Shown in pieces: positions 1 to 12,039 of a stretch of 64,000 nt of DNA (its first letter is position 1; every line of letters starts with the position of its first letter). The position numbers and the translations under genes are program-made. This stretch comes from Microplitis mediator (Eukaryota > Arthropoda > Insecta > Hymenoptera > Braconidae). The notes under the pieces were generated by a model. That model was not told the origin of the DNA, did not search any database, and saw only the letters and a list, made by a program, of their open reading frames with translations. Location: the NCBI RefSeq assembly GCF_029852145.1, contig NC_079970.1, forward strand, positions 8,985,662 to 9,049,661, in the 5' to 3' direction.

Positions 1-1880
1 ACGTTAGAGGATATGTAAGAAAAAATATTGGGCGCCTGATTCACGGGGTTTATTCATAACGTACTCACGAGTCTGCACAAAGGAGTCATGGTGAGATGGT
101 AGCCTACAAGATCGGATAATATGGGTAGTTATTTGTCGACGCCGATGTTGGTTTTTCGGTTTGGATGTGTATAGGTGAAGGAGGCACCTCCTGCGGCGAC
201 AAACTTGCTGGATCCCTTTTATTTTTATTATACCTCTTTTCTCTCTTTACTCTTTTCGTTTCTTTATTTTATCGCTGCCACTGAATTCAAAATTTTTTTA
301 AAAATATATACCTTCCATTCACCAGAGTTCCATAATATATAACATTCTCATATATTTTATTGTTAATTTATTTTATAATTAATACTGTGATGTTTGATAA
401 AAAAAAATTTCATTTAAAATAATTATTACGATTAAGACATTGAGTAATTTATATTAAACACTAAGTTACATGTTTTTTTTACCCATAGTTTTAATATATA
501 TTTTTTAGTTTAAAAGAGTAAAGTAAATATAAATAAAAAAAGACAAAAGAGTAGAGTGATGTTATGTGCCGAGTAACGTCTTTTAATCACGAAACTTGCC
601 GGCGCTTTTGCTGAATTGAGTAAATCAATAAATAACGAGGACCTCTCATGGCAATAACACCTGGGTCCAAGAGAAACATACACATCCACACTCTTTATAC
701 TATATATATATGAACATAAACAACGAGTTTTTTCTCTTTATTTGCTTTTTTTATTCTCAACTATCTCATTGACACGCTGTCTTTGTTCTTTATAGCTTAT
801 TCGTTGGACGTAAGCTATTGACACTCAACTTTTGATGCAATAAAAAAATACTTAACTTGATTGGTTTTGTTGTACTATCAACTTTAATAATTTAATAATC
901 TAATTCAGCTAACGAATTATATTTAGAAAAATAAAATATATACTATTGTAGTGTAGTCATTCGACCAATAAATGGATGACCCCCAATAATTAGACCGAAA
1001 ATATTTTTATAAATTTCACTAATGTAGTAAAAATAAAATCGAGGTGTTAGCTAGCACCTGACCAGTTTCGCTAAAGATCATTTTAATCATATATGGCGGC
1101 TGTTAAAATTCTATTAATAATTTCAAAGTTTTAGGTTATCCGTTAGAATATTGAGAATATCAACTGTAAATGCAAAATCAAACTGATACGTTTATAATGA
1201 TAAATTAACATAGCGGAAAGAATGGCGTATGTGCTAATTTGTATCATTTGTTTTGTCATAAGAGAAAAGTATACGGCTTTCTTTCCTCTAAACAGAGCAG
1301 GAATTTAAACTTTCGGAGCAGGTATGGTGAAAAATCAATGATAGTGTTAATAAATTTATTATCATTTCTTGTAGTCGACTTGTTTATGATGATTGTTTAT
1401 TCATAATTCATTATTTTACCGATGAGAAATTATTTGGTGTTTCTGGGGCTCGAGCCTGAATTATTTTGCCTATATAGGTTGAAGAATGTACCATTCTGTC
1501 AATCCACGGACTTACGAGTCGAGATTATATAGAAGGTTTTTTAGCTAAATGTCAGTAGGATCTAATAAGAGTTAAAAATGTTCTGGTAACTTGTTAGAGT
1601 ACTTAAAAAAAAAATCTGAAGCAAGAGCTTGTTAGATCTTAAATAGTACTTGAGGATTTAAAAGTACTTAATGATATTATAGTTAGCACCTAATAGGATT
1701 TGAGTAGAACTTTAATTTCGAATCGGGCAATGGCAAAGTGTAAACCTAGTGGCAAAATTTGATACAATTATAATTCTAATTTTACAATTTCAAATTTTTT
1801 TGCAAATCTCTTTTTTCACTTAAATTAGATACAAACGATTTCATTATAGTAATTTTTTTTAAGAAAAAAAATAGTTATCT
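1..1880. other. AT-rich stretch without a recognised gene; unique GC-richer patch at its left edge
   Basis: No reading frame here looks like a gene. The first 230 bases are less AT-rich than the rest and look unique. On the minus strand they hold a strong splice-donor match (GTGAGTAC, reading from 68 down to 61), so an exon of a gene leaving the window is possible but unproven. From about 240 to 1880 I see only AT-rich sequence with short homopolymer runs. Confidence 0.4.
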
Positions 1881-2006
1881 TTCGGGGTTGGTCCTTTTTG
1901 CCCACCCGGGGAAAAAATATTTTTCTATGGCAACTGGAACCGTATTTAAATGCACAAAAATCCATAAGTTTCTTATAGTGGTCCCGTTTTGCCCGCCTTT
2001 TCCCTA
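1881..2006. mobile_element. Fragment of TAGGGGAGG-ended element
   Basis: The right side reads CCCGTTTTGCCCGCC and ends in CCCTA, the inverted form of the TAGGG(G/A)-GGCAAAACGGG terminus seen on better copies at 42132-42902 and 56545-57542. The left half has a degenerate matching stretch (GGTCCTTTTTGCCCACC). Only a fragment remains and no target duplication is visible. Confidence 0.5.
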
Positions 2007-2779
2007 TATATAATAAAAATAATGGAATTTAAAATATCTATGTAGTTGATGAAAAAAAAAAATAAATAAAGCCCAAGTTAAGTTTAAAATATATAACTTA
2101 AAATTTATTTGGGATCGAATAATCGTTTAGACAGAAGATAAGGTAAGGATTATTAATGAGGTGAGATGAAGTTCGCGTTAGAGAAAAAAAAATGGTTTAA
2201 AAAATGAGTAAAACAGAATCAGAGGCTGGACAGACTAAGGAGAAGGCGCCGAGGCCAGTTTGCACCTGCGTTTCTATATACTTTTGCCGCAGGTATATGT
2301 AATGAAAGCATGTATTAAATATATATATCTCGCTTTACTTATACAAGTGTCGATAGTAGGTTAAATGCTCTGGAAGGAAGGTCGTTTCGGATATACAACA
2401 CATTTATCCACCGTGTGAACATACGACGCCGATGCCTTATTCCTCACTGTCAGTTAATGTGTAACGCCGCTTCTTGATCTATGTCTCAATTTTATCATGT
2501 ACTTAAAGGATAAAACTCAAGTCAACATAAATTACAAATGTATAATCTTTATTTCATTTTATTTTAAAAATTTAAATTCTTTCATGCGCAATAAATTTAT
2601 TTTTCAAGACAGGCAAATCTGGAGCAAAATAAAATAGCACTTTGCAAAAAATCATATACTTTTTCTTTGGATTAACAAATTTTTATTAATGGTATCCTAG
2701 GAGAAGAAACAAGTTCAACATTCTAGGTAATGCGGCAAAGATTTGGAGTAAAATAAAATTTTCCTTCAGAGTTTGTTGT
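2007..2779. other. AT-rich stretch, nothing recognised
   Basis: No gene or clear repeat is seen. A slightly GC-richer patch around 2220-2300 and another around 2350-2480 have no coding signature. Confidence 0.4.
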
Positions 2780-3152
2780 TTGAATCATTTTCTAAAATTA
2801 AGAAAAATTGAAAAAAAAGTCAGAAATTTAAAAAGCTACTATGAAAAATCGAAGAACAATGTCTCATTCTACCACAGATGTTCTCATATTTACGTAAAGA
2901 AAAATTACATTTCACATAATTATTGGATGCAAAGAAAGAAAAAAAGTTTTTTAATAGTTTTAATCATAAAACCAAAGTCATTGACATTTTTCAAAAATCT
3001 TTCACAGAAACAAATTAAAATTGTGCTTAGTTATATTAAAGAAAGGAAGTTTGGAATGTTTAAAAAATATTTTAAAAAACAAACTGTTTTTATAAAATTT
3101 TTGGGGTATCCTTTTTTGCTCCACCTACCCCGTTTTGCCCCTCTCACCCCTA
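2780..3152 (-). mobile_element. Partial TAGGGGAGG-ended element (reverse orientation)
   Basis: The right edge carries TACCCCGTTTTGCCCC and ends CACCCCTA. The body (homopolymer-rich, with TTTACGTAAAGAAAAATTAC-like and ATTATTGGATGCAAAG stretches) matches, in reverse complement, the interior of the copies at 44042-45430 and 56545-57542. A 131-codon frame across it lacks an ATG start and is a by-product of the element. The left end was not found. Confidence 0.55.
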
Positions 3153-4526
3153 TATATGTATATATAGTGGCATAAAAATACCTTGATACTTACAAATCAT
3201 TTTAAAATAACTAAAATATTATGATAAATTAAAAAATCATCAAATGCTGGTTATTTAAAAATGTGTTTTTAATAATCGAATTCAAAATACAATAAAGAAT
3301 ACTTATTTTAAGAAACTTAAATTCTATAACAAATGTATTTTTTGCCATTCAGTTGATATGACAACGAACAAGTACCATCTGTTTCATGGAGATAAATGAT
3401 CTGCTAGATATCTGACATGCATATAAGATTTGAACATTACAGTATGGAATGCAGCTTTAATAAGCTTGAATTCGAAAAGCTCGTTTCAACAGTATACTCT
3501 AAAACCAAGTGTTACAAGTGTATTATTTTAACACATATTAAATTTGTTCTATGTTTAAGGCCATAAAAAAAACTATAGTTTTTTGTAGTCATTTAGAACA
3601 CGTTTCACGGTGTTTTAAATATCTATAGATTGCTTATGGCGTTTCAATGTTATTTGGCAAGTGTGTTAATTTTGACTCCACACTCGGTTTTAGAGTGTAG
3701 CTTATTATGCCGTAACGATAATCCTGTTTTCTGTTTTTCCGTATAATAATTATTTTTTACAAAACTTATGTTCAAACATCAATAATAATTAAATAGACAT
3801 TTAAATTAAAAAAATTTTTTTCAATTTTTATTAAAAAAAAGTTTTGAAAAATAATCCATTTTATCAATTCAATGAGAATGCCCATTTAAAAAAAAAATTT
3901 TCAGTTGAAAGTGGAATAAATTTATCTGAGTATAGTAGTGAAAAAATTTTAAATAGATATAAAAAATAAAATTAATCTGATAAATATTTGACTGATGCTT
4001 TATATACAAACATAGTAAACATATCACTCACTTGTATTATAAATCCAGGCTATTTCTATAGAATTATATTAAGCTGATTTTATTTCAAATTGATTGAATG
4101 TGACTTATATAAATACTCGTTTATATAGTGTGAAATATTAATCAAACTATAAATGCATGTTGATTATAGAATTAATATTTTGTATAAATTAAAATGTTTA
4201 TTTAAATGTTTGCAAATCAAGAGAGAATTTATGAATTTAATTGACTGAAAATTTATTGAATGTATTTTGATTAAAACTATCTATCGGTTTATATTGACGT
4301 TGGTTTATTTACAATTTATTTGCATTGAGATAATAAATAATAAACAGTTCAAAATTTGAAATTTAATTGTATGTAATGCTCTAACGTATATTTTAAATTA
4401 TCTACAAAAAATTAAACGTACAATGTAAAAAAACGAGAGTGAGTACAGATTTTATTTCAATCAGAAATCGCTCCGTCACGCGAAGTTCTAGAGCTTAAAA
4501 CAATTACTCTACATACGTGTGTGTAT
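3153..4526. other. AT-rich stretch, nothing recognised
   Basis: Very AT-rich, with no convincing ORF, repeat termini or RNA gene. A short hairpin around 3568-3585 (AAAAAACTATAGTTTTTT) is the only structure noticed. Confidence 0.4.
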
Positions 4527-4741
4527 GCTGGGTTACCCAGTCCTGGACCAAATCTGGGTTGCCATTGAATGATCAAGACAGGGGAACCCAGTCATGGCCC
4601 AAGCTCGGGTAATGATTGGGATGGTCAGTATTGAGTAGCCAATCTTGACCCAAGTATAGGTCAATATTGGTATGCCAAAGCTAGGTTCCCCAGTGCTGGG
4701 CCAAGTAGGGCCCCGTTGTTCAAGTCTGGCAGCTCCTGCAT
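4527..4741 (+). repeat. GC-richer dispersed motif-array repeat, copy 1
   Basis: An island of higher GC made of degenerate repeats of CCCAGTCCTGG(A/G)CCAA-like motifs in both orientations. A second copy lies inverted at 48756-48969. The two align over their whole length, including GCCAAAGCTAGGTTCCCC, CCAGTGCTGGGCCAAG and the terminal AGCTCCTGCAT block, with a modest number of mismatches. An 86-codon open frame on the minus strand arises from the repeat and is not a gene. No terminal inverted repeat or target duplication was identified, so the transposon class is unknown. Confidence 0.75.
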
Positions 4742-6139
4742 GAGAAATAACCAATGTTGAGTGATCATCAAAGTTCACAAGCATGAATATCATTGAAGTT
4801 GTAAACTTTAAGTGAACCTTCAGAAGCCACCGTCCATCTTACGGCTTTGAATAAATTATAGTAATATTAATTGAAATTTTTAATTATGTGAAATTAATAA
4901 TATGATAATTTAATAAGATCGTGACAGTTGTTTTTAAAAAATAATGCAGTGTGCTGAGTAATACATCAATGAAAAACTATAGTTACATACTTGTGTAAAT
5001 ATAGTGTTAATACAAATCTATTGCTTTTACACTGTAAACTGAATTATAAGTAATCTAACTTTCATTTAGTGTTAAAAGTTTTTTAGAACTTCAACGGTAA
5101 TTGTCATAAAAATTTAATTAAACTTATTATTTTTACATGAATATCGATTTGATTCAAAATTTAAAAAATGAAAGCACAATCCTTGATGAAAGTATAATGT
5201 GACTTTTTAAAAAAAAAAAAATGGATCTGAACAGACGTGGTCCGATAAAATTTTATCTGGGCAGATAGTGAATTTGGATATGACCATAAATATTTATTGA
5301 TTTACTTATTCAATCAGTGGTATACTTGGGACTGTTTATAGACTGATTTGCAGCACTTTTCACTGATTCATTTTAAGAGAGTACATTGGTAGGTTATACT
5401 AAAATATATTAAATTTTAATAAATCTTCGAGACTCGTTTTCTCTCTGTGCAAATAGTTTATTTTCAATTTATGACATCTAGATACCGGTTTATTAAATAC
5501 TAATACGATTTCATTAGAAACATCACCAAATAAGTGTTAATTAAATGTAAATAAATATTATCAATTCTGATTAATTTGTCTTTCAGTGGGAGTTTGTAAG
5601 TCTTAAAAATACATGATCTTGAATAGAAGTATTAAATCATTACATGCATTGAGAAAAATTAACGCGCCTGTTATCATGAAAATAATTTTTCTATTAATAG
5701 AAAATCTTCGGTGTACGTAATATTTAATTTTTTTTTTACCTTCCTTTAGATACACTTTTATGAAAAAAATCATAATTAAGTAAATTATTTAAGGATACCG
5801 TCATTTATCTAAGATGTTAATATAAAAATGTTGGTGGTATGTCACCAGGCAAGTCTGTAAACCCAAGTATGTTATCTTGATCAGAATATCGTACGATTTA
5901 AAATATATGGAAGAGTGGTTATTTAAAGATCGATAATCGACAATACTGGATTTTGATCCCTAAGAGTTCATTTTTTAAATTCCTTAATTCGGTTATAAAA
6001 AATTATTTTTTATTTGTAGACCTTACAATACTTTTCACGTAATATATATGGGTGAAGAAGATACGTAATGTCGTTCACATTGCCCGCAATAGATAATTAA
6101 TCTAGTAATCTTTTATTTGAGCATTGCAAAATATAAGAA
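4742..6139. other. AT-rich stretch, nothing recognised
   Basis: No coding frame, RNA gene or bounded repeat could be supported here. Confidence 0.4.
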
Positions 6140-6480
6140 TATACTCTCTATAAATGAATTAGTGAAATTCAGTGTGAATCCATGGATAGTCACTATTTCT
6201 CCAGCTATAAGTATGCCACTAATTCAACCAGTGGTTGATTAATTTATGTACACATATTAGCTATATTTTCAAAATATGAATACGCTCTAAAAAAAACCAG
6301 TGTAAATCCATGGTATTTCGGTGTTAAGATTGTTGGCGTTAAATGTAATCCCAAAAACGGGGTTGAATCTTTTCCCGGCGTTAAGCGGTGTAAAAAAGTA
6401 GTTTTATTTTTGATGTACGAATTGTACTTCAAATACAAAAAAAAAAATTTGTTTACAAATCAATATATTACTTTAAAAAT
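6140..6480. repeat. Degenerate MITE remnants
   Basis: ACTCTCTATAAATGAATTAG near 6143 resembles the CTCTCTAAA terminus of the element at 7118-7258. The stretch 6290-6400 (CGGTGTTAAGATTG, GGCGTTAAATG, CAGTGTAAATCC) resembles, in reverse, the interior and end of the element at 24533-25205. Both are too decayed for exact borders. Confidence 0.45.
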
Positions 6481-6509
6481 TAATGGTACAGTAGGGTTTC
6501 CAGCTTATG

Positions 6510-7075
6510 CACTGTAAAAACAAAAACGCCCGGGTCAAAAATAAAACTTGATTTAGACTTGGTTTACCAAGTCGAAATTTGGAGCCGTTTTTCACAAGAC
6601 AAACTCGACTTTTTTTACGGAGGTATGAAATATATTAAGTTTTCGCCTTGGTTTAGACTTAACTGGCTTACTTAGTCACGATTTAAGACGAAAAAGTTGA
6701 AATCAAGTCGAAATTGACTTGGTTTAGACTTATTCGACTTAAATTATAAGTCGAAAAAGTCGGAACTAAGGTGAAATAATTTTTATATATTAAGGAGAAA
6801 GTAAGGCGAATAAATGACTTTTTTTCGACTTGGTTTAGCAAGTCAAAAGTAATGTGAATGACTATCGTGCTCAAAGTAAAGATGAATAAGTTGAAACTAA
6901 GATGAAAAAAGTTCAAAAAGTTGAAAAAAATTAAATTTAAGTCGATAAAGTCTTATCAAAAAATCGTCGGCAAATCGATAACTTCAAAAGAAAATAAGGC
7001 GAAGCGAGCCTGAATCAAGTTTTATTTTTGACCCGGGTGGTAATAAAATGAACTTACACCGATGTAAAAATTATT
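6510..7075 (+). mobile_element. CACTGTAAAAA MITE end interrupted by another element
   Basis: CACTGTAAAAACAAAAACG at 6510-6528 and GGTAATAAAATGAACTTAC from about 7039 onward would, if joined, match the left end of the 24533 element (CACTGTAAAAAAA, then GGTGTTAAAATGAACTCCAC). The element at 6529-7037 therefore interrupts it. Only the left terminal part of this MITE is recognisable. Confidence 0.6.
6529..7037. mobile_element. Foldback element with CCCGGGTC...GACCCGGG ends
   Basis: The ends CCCGGGTCAAAAATAAAACT and its exact complement at 7018-7037 form the terminal inverted repeat. The interior is a degenerate array of ACTTGGTTTAGACTTGG / AAGTCGAAA motifs in both orientations. A decayed second copy lies at 45490-45712, where the CCCGGG end is followed by TA. 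ORFs inside are motif artefacts. The CCCG...CGGG end type is shared with the elements at 10721-11012 and 16193-17027. Confidence 0.75.
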
Positions 7076-7117
7076 TTTAATTTTACTTTTTGTACGAATA
7101 AGTAAATGAAATTTTTA

Positions 7118-7258
7118 CTCTCTAAATATGAATAAGTGAAAATAAGTGAATATTCACTAATTCCAAGTGCAAACCGAACCACTAATTGCAAAAAGTGGTT
7201 CGGTTGGCACTCAGAATTAGTGAATATTCACTTATTTCACTTATTCATGTTTAGAGAG
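7118..7258. mobile_element. Short palindromic MITE, CTCTCTAAA ends, TA duplication
   Basis: A 141-bp near-perfect palindrome running from CTCTCTAAATATGAATAAG to CTTATTCATGTTTAGAGAG and flanked by TA on both sides. The centre holds CGAACCACT...AGTGGTTCG. Relatives with the same ends occur at 12544-14035 and 51451-51598, with a fragment inside 45628-45686. Confidence 0.8.
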
Positions 7259-7379
7259 TAAAAATGACCCGGAATGTGTTGATAAATTTTAAATACCGAA
7301 ATCATGCAGTAATATTTAATTAGACATAACTTTACGTCACTTGTTCAGACATAAAAATTTTTTATCATTACTTGAAATA

Positions 7380-8135
7380 TAAATTTTTTATTCCATATCC
7401 GTTTCACACTAATCTATAATTCCAGTAGCGATGCGACGACCACTAGATGCAATCAGAGAGATCGTCAATGAGATTGCCGCATTATTTAAAAGAAAAAGTA
7501 AAATATCCACATTGTTGTCAGGTCAAGTAAAGAAGTGTAAATAACGTACAAGTTCTTTACTTGGTCTCTAAGATTACCAACTGTCGCGTATCGTGTAAAC
7601 GATCCTCGCGCTTTCAACAGCGGATGTAAGCGCGTGTAAACCTGTGTAACCTGCAGAAGTCCTGGCACACTCACGGCTTACGGGACAAAACTTACGACGA
7701 TTGCGACGCCCTCTGAATAATGTATCCACCGGTTTCTCGATCGCACTTATTCTTTTTTTTTTCTACTCTTTTTTTACCAATATAATTATCTATATTAGTC
7801 CTTGTTCTGTCACTCAAGTTGTCTTATCTATACTTCTCTCAACTCCCTTATACTCTCCATGTTTTACCACGTTAGTAATTTTTTTTTATCGTATGTTTTT
7901 TTATTTAAAAAAATTTTTTTTTTATATTTTTTTAGCTGGTGTTATAGAATGATCCTGAGAAATAAGCAATTAAGTCAGACGACTGAAAAAGGATACGCCA
8001 GAACGCCAGTGTGAGTGGAGACGTGCGGCCATTAAAGGCAGCCGCTACTTTTTCTTGGCGTTGCTAATGGCACTGGCCGATGAGGTCATCCCGTCAGTTA
8101 GGCAGCTAGCTAGATTCGTCTCTTCTCTTTCCGCA
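7380..8135. other. GC-elevated unique island with short coding-like frames
   Basis: This stretch is clearly less AT-rich than its surroundings and shows no repeat signature. It contains an ATG-started 37-codon frame at 7431-7544 (begins MRRPLDAIREIV, rich in charged and aliphatic residues) preceded by a passable acceptor (CTATAATTCCAG at 7414-7425). A 29-codon frame at 8067-8156 begins MALADEVIP. On the minus strand there is a strong donor (GTAAGTTTT) near 7691. None links into a clear gene model. It could be exons of an unseen gene, a non-coding transcript or a regulatory element. Confidence 0.25.
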
Positions 8136-8804
8136 ATATATTTTATATTAAATTAACAAACATATAAGGCCTTCAATTATATATGCATTTAATAATTATC
8201 CTTAACCAACTTAAAATTGTTATTTATTTTCTTCTGGTATGTTTAATAATGTCTTAATTTTTAAATTATCATTAATAATTATTTAAGTGAAAATAATTTC
8301 CTTACCATCCATTATCAATTAATTTACTAATTATTTAATTTAAAAACAAGTTTTATCCATTTGATTTTTTTATTTATATACTCGTTAACATTCACTATCA
8401 AATTGTAAGAAACGATCATGTGTGATGTTAGTATACGTTATGTTTTAAATATTATGTGTACGAGCTAACTCTTGTATGTGGATGAGTTACTTGAATTTAA
8501 AAACTAATGTTTGTTATTAATTAATTAATATATTTATTCATTTATTTATTTTCCAGAAATGATTTCAGCTGCTTCACTGTAGTGACCCATGGGTGTCAAG
8601 AAAATATTTTGCACGATACAATTTTTTTTTCTAAAATTCGTAATTTATGTTTTATAATTGGCATTAAAAAAAAATCTTATTCGTTTTCCAGTAAAACAGT
8701 CGATTTTCTTTTTATGGCGAGTCTTTAACTTGTTTTGATTTTCATTTCATAATTAATTTTACTGTTTCATGAGGGTTCAAAATTTTTTTAATTTTTTTGA
8801 GAAA
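8136..8804. other. AT-rich stretch, nothing recognised
   Basis: No gene or bounded repeat seen. Confidence 0.4.
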
Positions 8805-9039
8805 TAGAGTAGAAGGACCATTTGTGGCCACTGCTCTATTTTCGGACATCTAATACTTCTTTATTTTAAATAATGAAAACGTATTAAAAAAAAAGTTCAT
8901 TGTAATAGTTTGATAAAAATATCTTCAAACAGATTGAAAAAAATCAACTATGCCATTGCGTATTGTACAAATTATTTAATTTAAAATTTCTAAGTGGCCA
9001 GAACTGGCCTTAGTGGCCAAAAACGGTACTTCTACCCTA
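8805..9039. mobile_element. Old MITE with TAGRGTAGAAG ends
   Basis: The left end TAGAGTAGAAGGACCATTTG and the right end, read in reverse as TAGGGTAGAAGTACCGTTTT, form an imperfect inverted repeat. Both are followed by a GGCCACT block. The interior is AT-rich and non-coding. No second copy was found in the window, so the assignment is tentative. Confidence 0.5.
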
Positions 9040-9338
9040 TACCTTCCATTTTGGCTACCAGGTGGTACTTTTATTAATTGGACATAATAATAGAATTTGG
9101 AGTGAGCTGAGTTGTATAAAATATATCACGTAAATATAATTAGTAGGATTCGCGGTTAGTGTAAACATAAAAATCGCGTCATTTTATGTATTAGTTTAAA
9201 TCTATTGTGATAAATGAGAAGACTAAAAAGGTTCATCGATGGTAAAGACGAGTGAGGGAAATATGGGCCAGCTTAAATGTCTTATAACAAAAAACGATAA
9301 GATCCAAAATACACTTTGTGGACATTATTGGCATTTTC

Positions 9339-9491
9339 AACTTCCCGCTAAGAAAATCGACGATTTTCAAAAAATTGGGAAGTTATTGTTTTCACCCCGA
9401 TTTGCGAAAATCGAAATTTTATCAGATGTCGACGTTTTGAGGTCCTAGGATGCTATTCTGACTATTTTCAGAAGTCCGAGTGTGTGTATGA

Positions 9492-9581
<90 letters not shown>

Positions 9582-10140
9582 CAATCGAAAGAGCTTGTTG
9601 GCCATCAACTTTTCTGAAAATTTCAGACCATTTGATCAAGTAGACTCGATAATATTGGCGAATTACGAAAGAAAAAATTTTTTTTTTTAGTTTTTTATTG
9701 ATTTCTCAGAAACGACTTACACGATCTACTTCAAAATCTAATCAGCTCTAGAACTTAATAAAACGCGTCGATTGCCGCCTTAGCCATCTCAATCGGAGTA
9801 TTCGTTCGAGAGTTATCGCGGGAGAAAGAAATGGTAAAAAACGGTTTTTTGCGAATATCTTTGAAACAACTGAACCAAACAATTTCAAAATTTTATCAGC
9901 TCTAGAACTCAATAAAATACGCCGATTGCCGCCTCAACCATCAAAATCGGTCACTTTGTTCCTGAGATATCGTGGGAGAAAGAAATGCTAAAATCGGTTT
10001 TTTTCGAAAACAATGGCACACAAAAGTATTTTCGAGCTCGATGAGCTCGAAAATGTATCCACAACAATGTTTTCGCGCTCGAGGAGCTTGAAAACAGCGG
10101 GATGTTTTGGGGCAGGGTCAACCGATAGACAGATTTTTTT
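9339..10140 (+). repeat. Dispersed AACTTCCCGCTAAG repeat, long copy
   Basis: Starts with AACTTCCCGCTAAGAAAATC and ends with GGGTCAACCGATAGACAG followed by a T-run. The interior repeats a loosely conserved unit of roughly 100 bases containing ATCAGCTCTAGAACT, GATTGCCGCC, AAAATCGGT and GAGAAAGAAATG. Near the 3' end lies the dyad TTTTCGAGCTCGATGAGCTC. A TA/TG microsatellite interrupts the 5' part. Other copies are at 22772-22998, 22999-23748 and 56628-57088 (inverted), with fragments at 48607, 52960 and 63185. The family class is unknown; no coding capacity is visible. Confidence 0.7.
9495..9581. repeat. (TA)n(TG)n microsatellite
   Basis: About 29 TA units run directly into about 14 TG units. 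The flanking ORFs on both strands are products of this tract. Confidence 0.95.
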
Positions 10141-10720
10141 TATAGCGTTAAATCCGTTATTCCTTATTTATGGTAAAAATTATCTAAACAAAAAAATATG
10201 TCCTTTTGTTCGCTTTGCAGAAATAAAAAAAAATTGATTTTTTACAAGTTAATAAAATTCATTAGTTTTTTTTTATAACTACAGAAATCTTCAAGATGCG
10301 ACCGAATCACTAGTAGGCCTCTCAAGGAGGTCTTCCGTAAATTCATATTTTAAGTCTTCAGCAAGTCGGCGTCATCAGTCTTTCGAAAGTCGGAAGTGAG
10401 ACTTGGATGTAAGATAATTTTTTGTGGCTAAAAAAATAAAAATTAAGTAATCAACTATTGGATCTTCTGAATTCAAAATTTAAGGATTTGACAAGACATT
10501 GAATGAACAAATAATGATTAGTTTCAATGGTAAGCTTCATGGTAATTTACCCCAAGCAGGTCGACTAATTATTCCCACAAATAATAGTCATTATCATTAA
10601 TCATTAATATCACATACTATACATTGCTAATTTACTTTTATCAATAAATAATTATCCAATACAGTAAAATTCAATTAAATTTAATCAATTAGTTAAGGAA
10701 GTAAGTAAATGAAGTATAAA
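10141..10720. other. AT-rich stretch, nothing recognised
   Basis: No gene is seen. A small unique, slightly GC-richer patch at 10290-10400 has no coding signature. Confidence 0.35.
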
Positions 10721-11012
10721 CCCGATGAAAGAAGATTTTATACAATTTTATAAAATTATATACAAAAAATGGCCCGATCCAATTGTATACAACTGTATAA
10801 AAATTGTATACAATTCTATACAAAATGTATACAAGTCTATATAATTATATGCAATTTTATACAAATTGTATACGATTGGATTGGGCCATTTTTTCTATCC
10901 AATTTATATATAGTCTATATATAATTATATACAGTCTATATATGATTATGTATAGTCTATATATAATTATATATAGTCTATATATAATTGTATAAAATCT
11001 TTTTTCATCGGG
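10721..11012. mobile_element. Foldback MITE with CCCGATGAAA...TTTCATCGGG ends
   Basis: The terminal inverted repeat begins CCCGATGAAAGAAGATTTTA and is matched in reverse at 10993-11012 with few mismatches. Almost the whole interior consists of TATACAATTTTATAC-like dyad motifs, plus an internal pair AAATGGCCCGATCCAAT / ATTGGATTGGGCCATTT. Flanks are A-rich, so the duplication is ambiguous. The 63-codon frame inside is an artefact of the motif array. Confidence 0.75.
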
Positions 11013-11035
11013 AAAAAAAATTAATTAATTAAATG

Positions 11036-11059
11036 CTAGACCTAGACCTAGACCTAGAC
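11036..11059 (+). repeat. (CTAGAC)4 hexanucleotide repeat
   Basis: Four perfect tandem copies of CTAGAC, 24 bases after the end of the preceding MITE. Confidence 0.95.
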
Positions 11060-11193
11060 CATTCTACTAATTCCTAGGATCAATATTCTTTAAATATGTA
11101 TGTATTTATTTACTTTAATTACTCTATTGTTTCATTAACTTGGCAAATTGAAGCGTGATTTCACGTAATTAGCCTGTAATTTATAAATAATTA

Positions 11194-11220
11194 ATTATTA
11201 TTATTATTATTATTATTATT
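11194..11220. repeat. (ATT)n microsatellite
   Basis: Nine near-perfect ATT units. Confidence 0.9.
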
Positions 11221-11655
11221 AATAGTCGAGTAGAATTTAAATCAAATAATTTTATCCAGGTGGAAAAATATTGTAAGTAGTCATCATCATTTGCGCTCGT
11301 TATTTCATCGTAAAAAATGTCTGCTAGCAACAATAATGGAAAGTTATATTTTTCAAGACTCAATTTGTCTTTAAATTGACATCAATAAGTAAGTTAGCTC
11401 GAAATGGGCGTGGGCCCAGTTTTGGAGGACAAAATGCCAGCAAGACTTAAAAATCAAAATTTGATGTCAATTTCCACTTTGATAGAAAATCTAACCAGCA
11501 AGTTCAGGATTCAGGTCTCCCAAAATCTACGTCTGCTATCGGATGTAAAAACCTCAGTAAAAGTTGCAAATTGAAATTTACAGTCGACTTGCTCAGAAAG
11601 TTCAATTTTTGAGCACTGGATGGCGTCCGCAAAGGTGCTGATTTCCAGATACCCT

Positions 11656-12039
11656 CCCTGATTAAACAATTGAATTCGACCAAATTAAAAATTTTAATTC
11701 TGTTATTCTGCCGAATTCAGCAAAACAGAATTCAACTGAATTGAAAATTTGAATTTGAATTAAACAGAATAAAATCGATTTAAAAATTTCAAATTCGTTT
11801 TAATTTAGTTCAATTCGGATTCAGAACCAGAAATTGGAGAATTATTTTCGAATTAATCAGAATTAAACCGAATAGAATTATTTAAGTTCGTTTTAATTTG
11901 GACAAATTCTGGTTTTCCTGCCGAATTAGACAGAATTCATTTTTAAGTTAGGTACCGGATTAACAGAATTTATCTGAATTAAATGGAATTAAAAATTTAA
12001 TTCTGTTTAATTCAATCGAATTCAGTTGTTTAATCAGGG
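11656..12039. mobile_element. Foldback MITE with CCCTGATTAAAC ends
   Basis: CCCTGATTAAACAATTGAAT at the left is matched in reverse complement by ATTCAGTTGTTTAATCAGGG at the right. The interior is a degenerate array of GAATTC / AATTCGG-containing motifs in both orientations (for example CTGCCGAATTCAGCAAAACAG). The target duplication is unclear. Its CCC-type end resembles that of other CCCG-ended elements here, but this is only a resemblance. Confidence 0.7.

Noticed and set aside
1440..1460. GGGGCTCGAGCCTGA resembling a tRNA B box
   Set aside because: No A box or foldable arms at the right distance.
2780..3175. 131-codon Lys/Phe-rich frame
   Set aside because: No ATG start, homopolymer-driven composition, and overlap with a repeat that has copies elsewhere.
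9445..9690. Frames rich in Tyr-Ile and Cys-Val repeats
   Set aside because: Direct translations of the TA/TG microsatellite.
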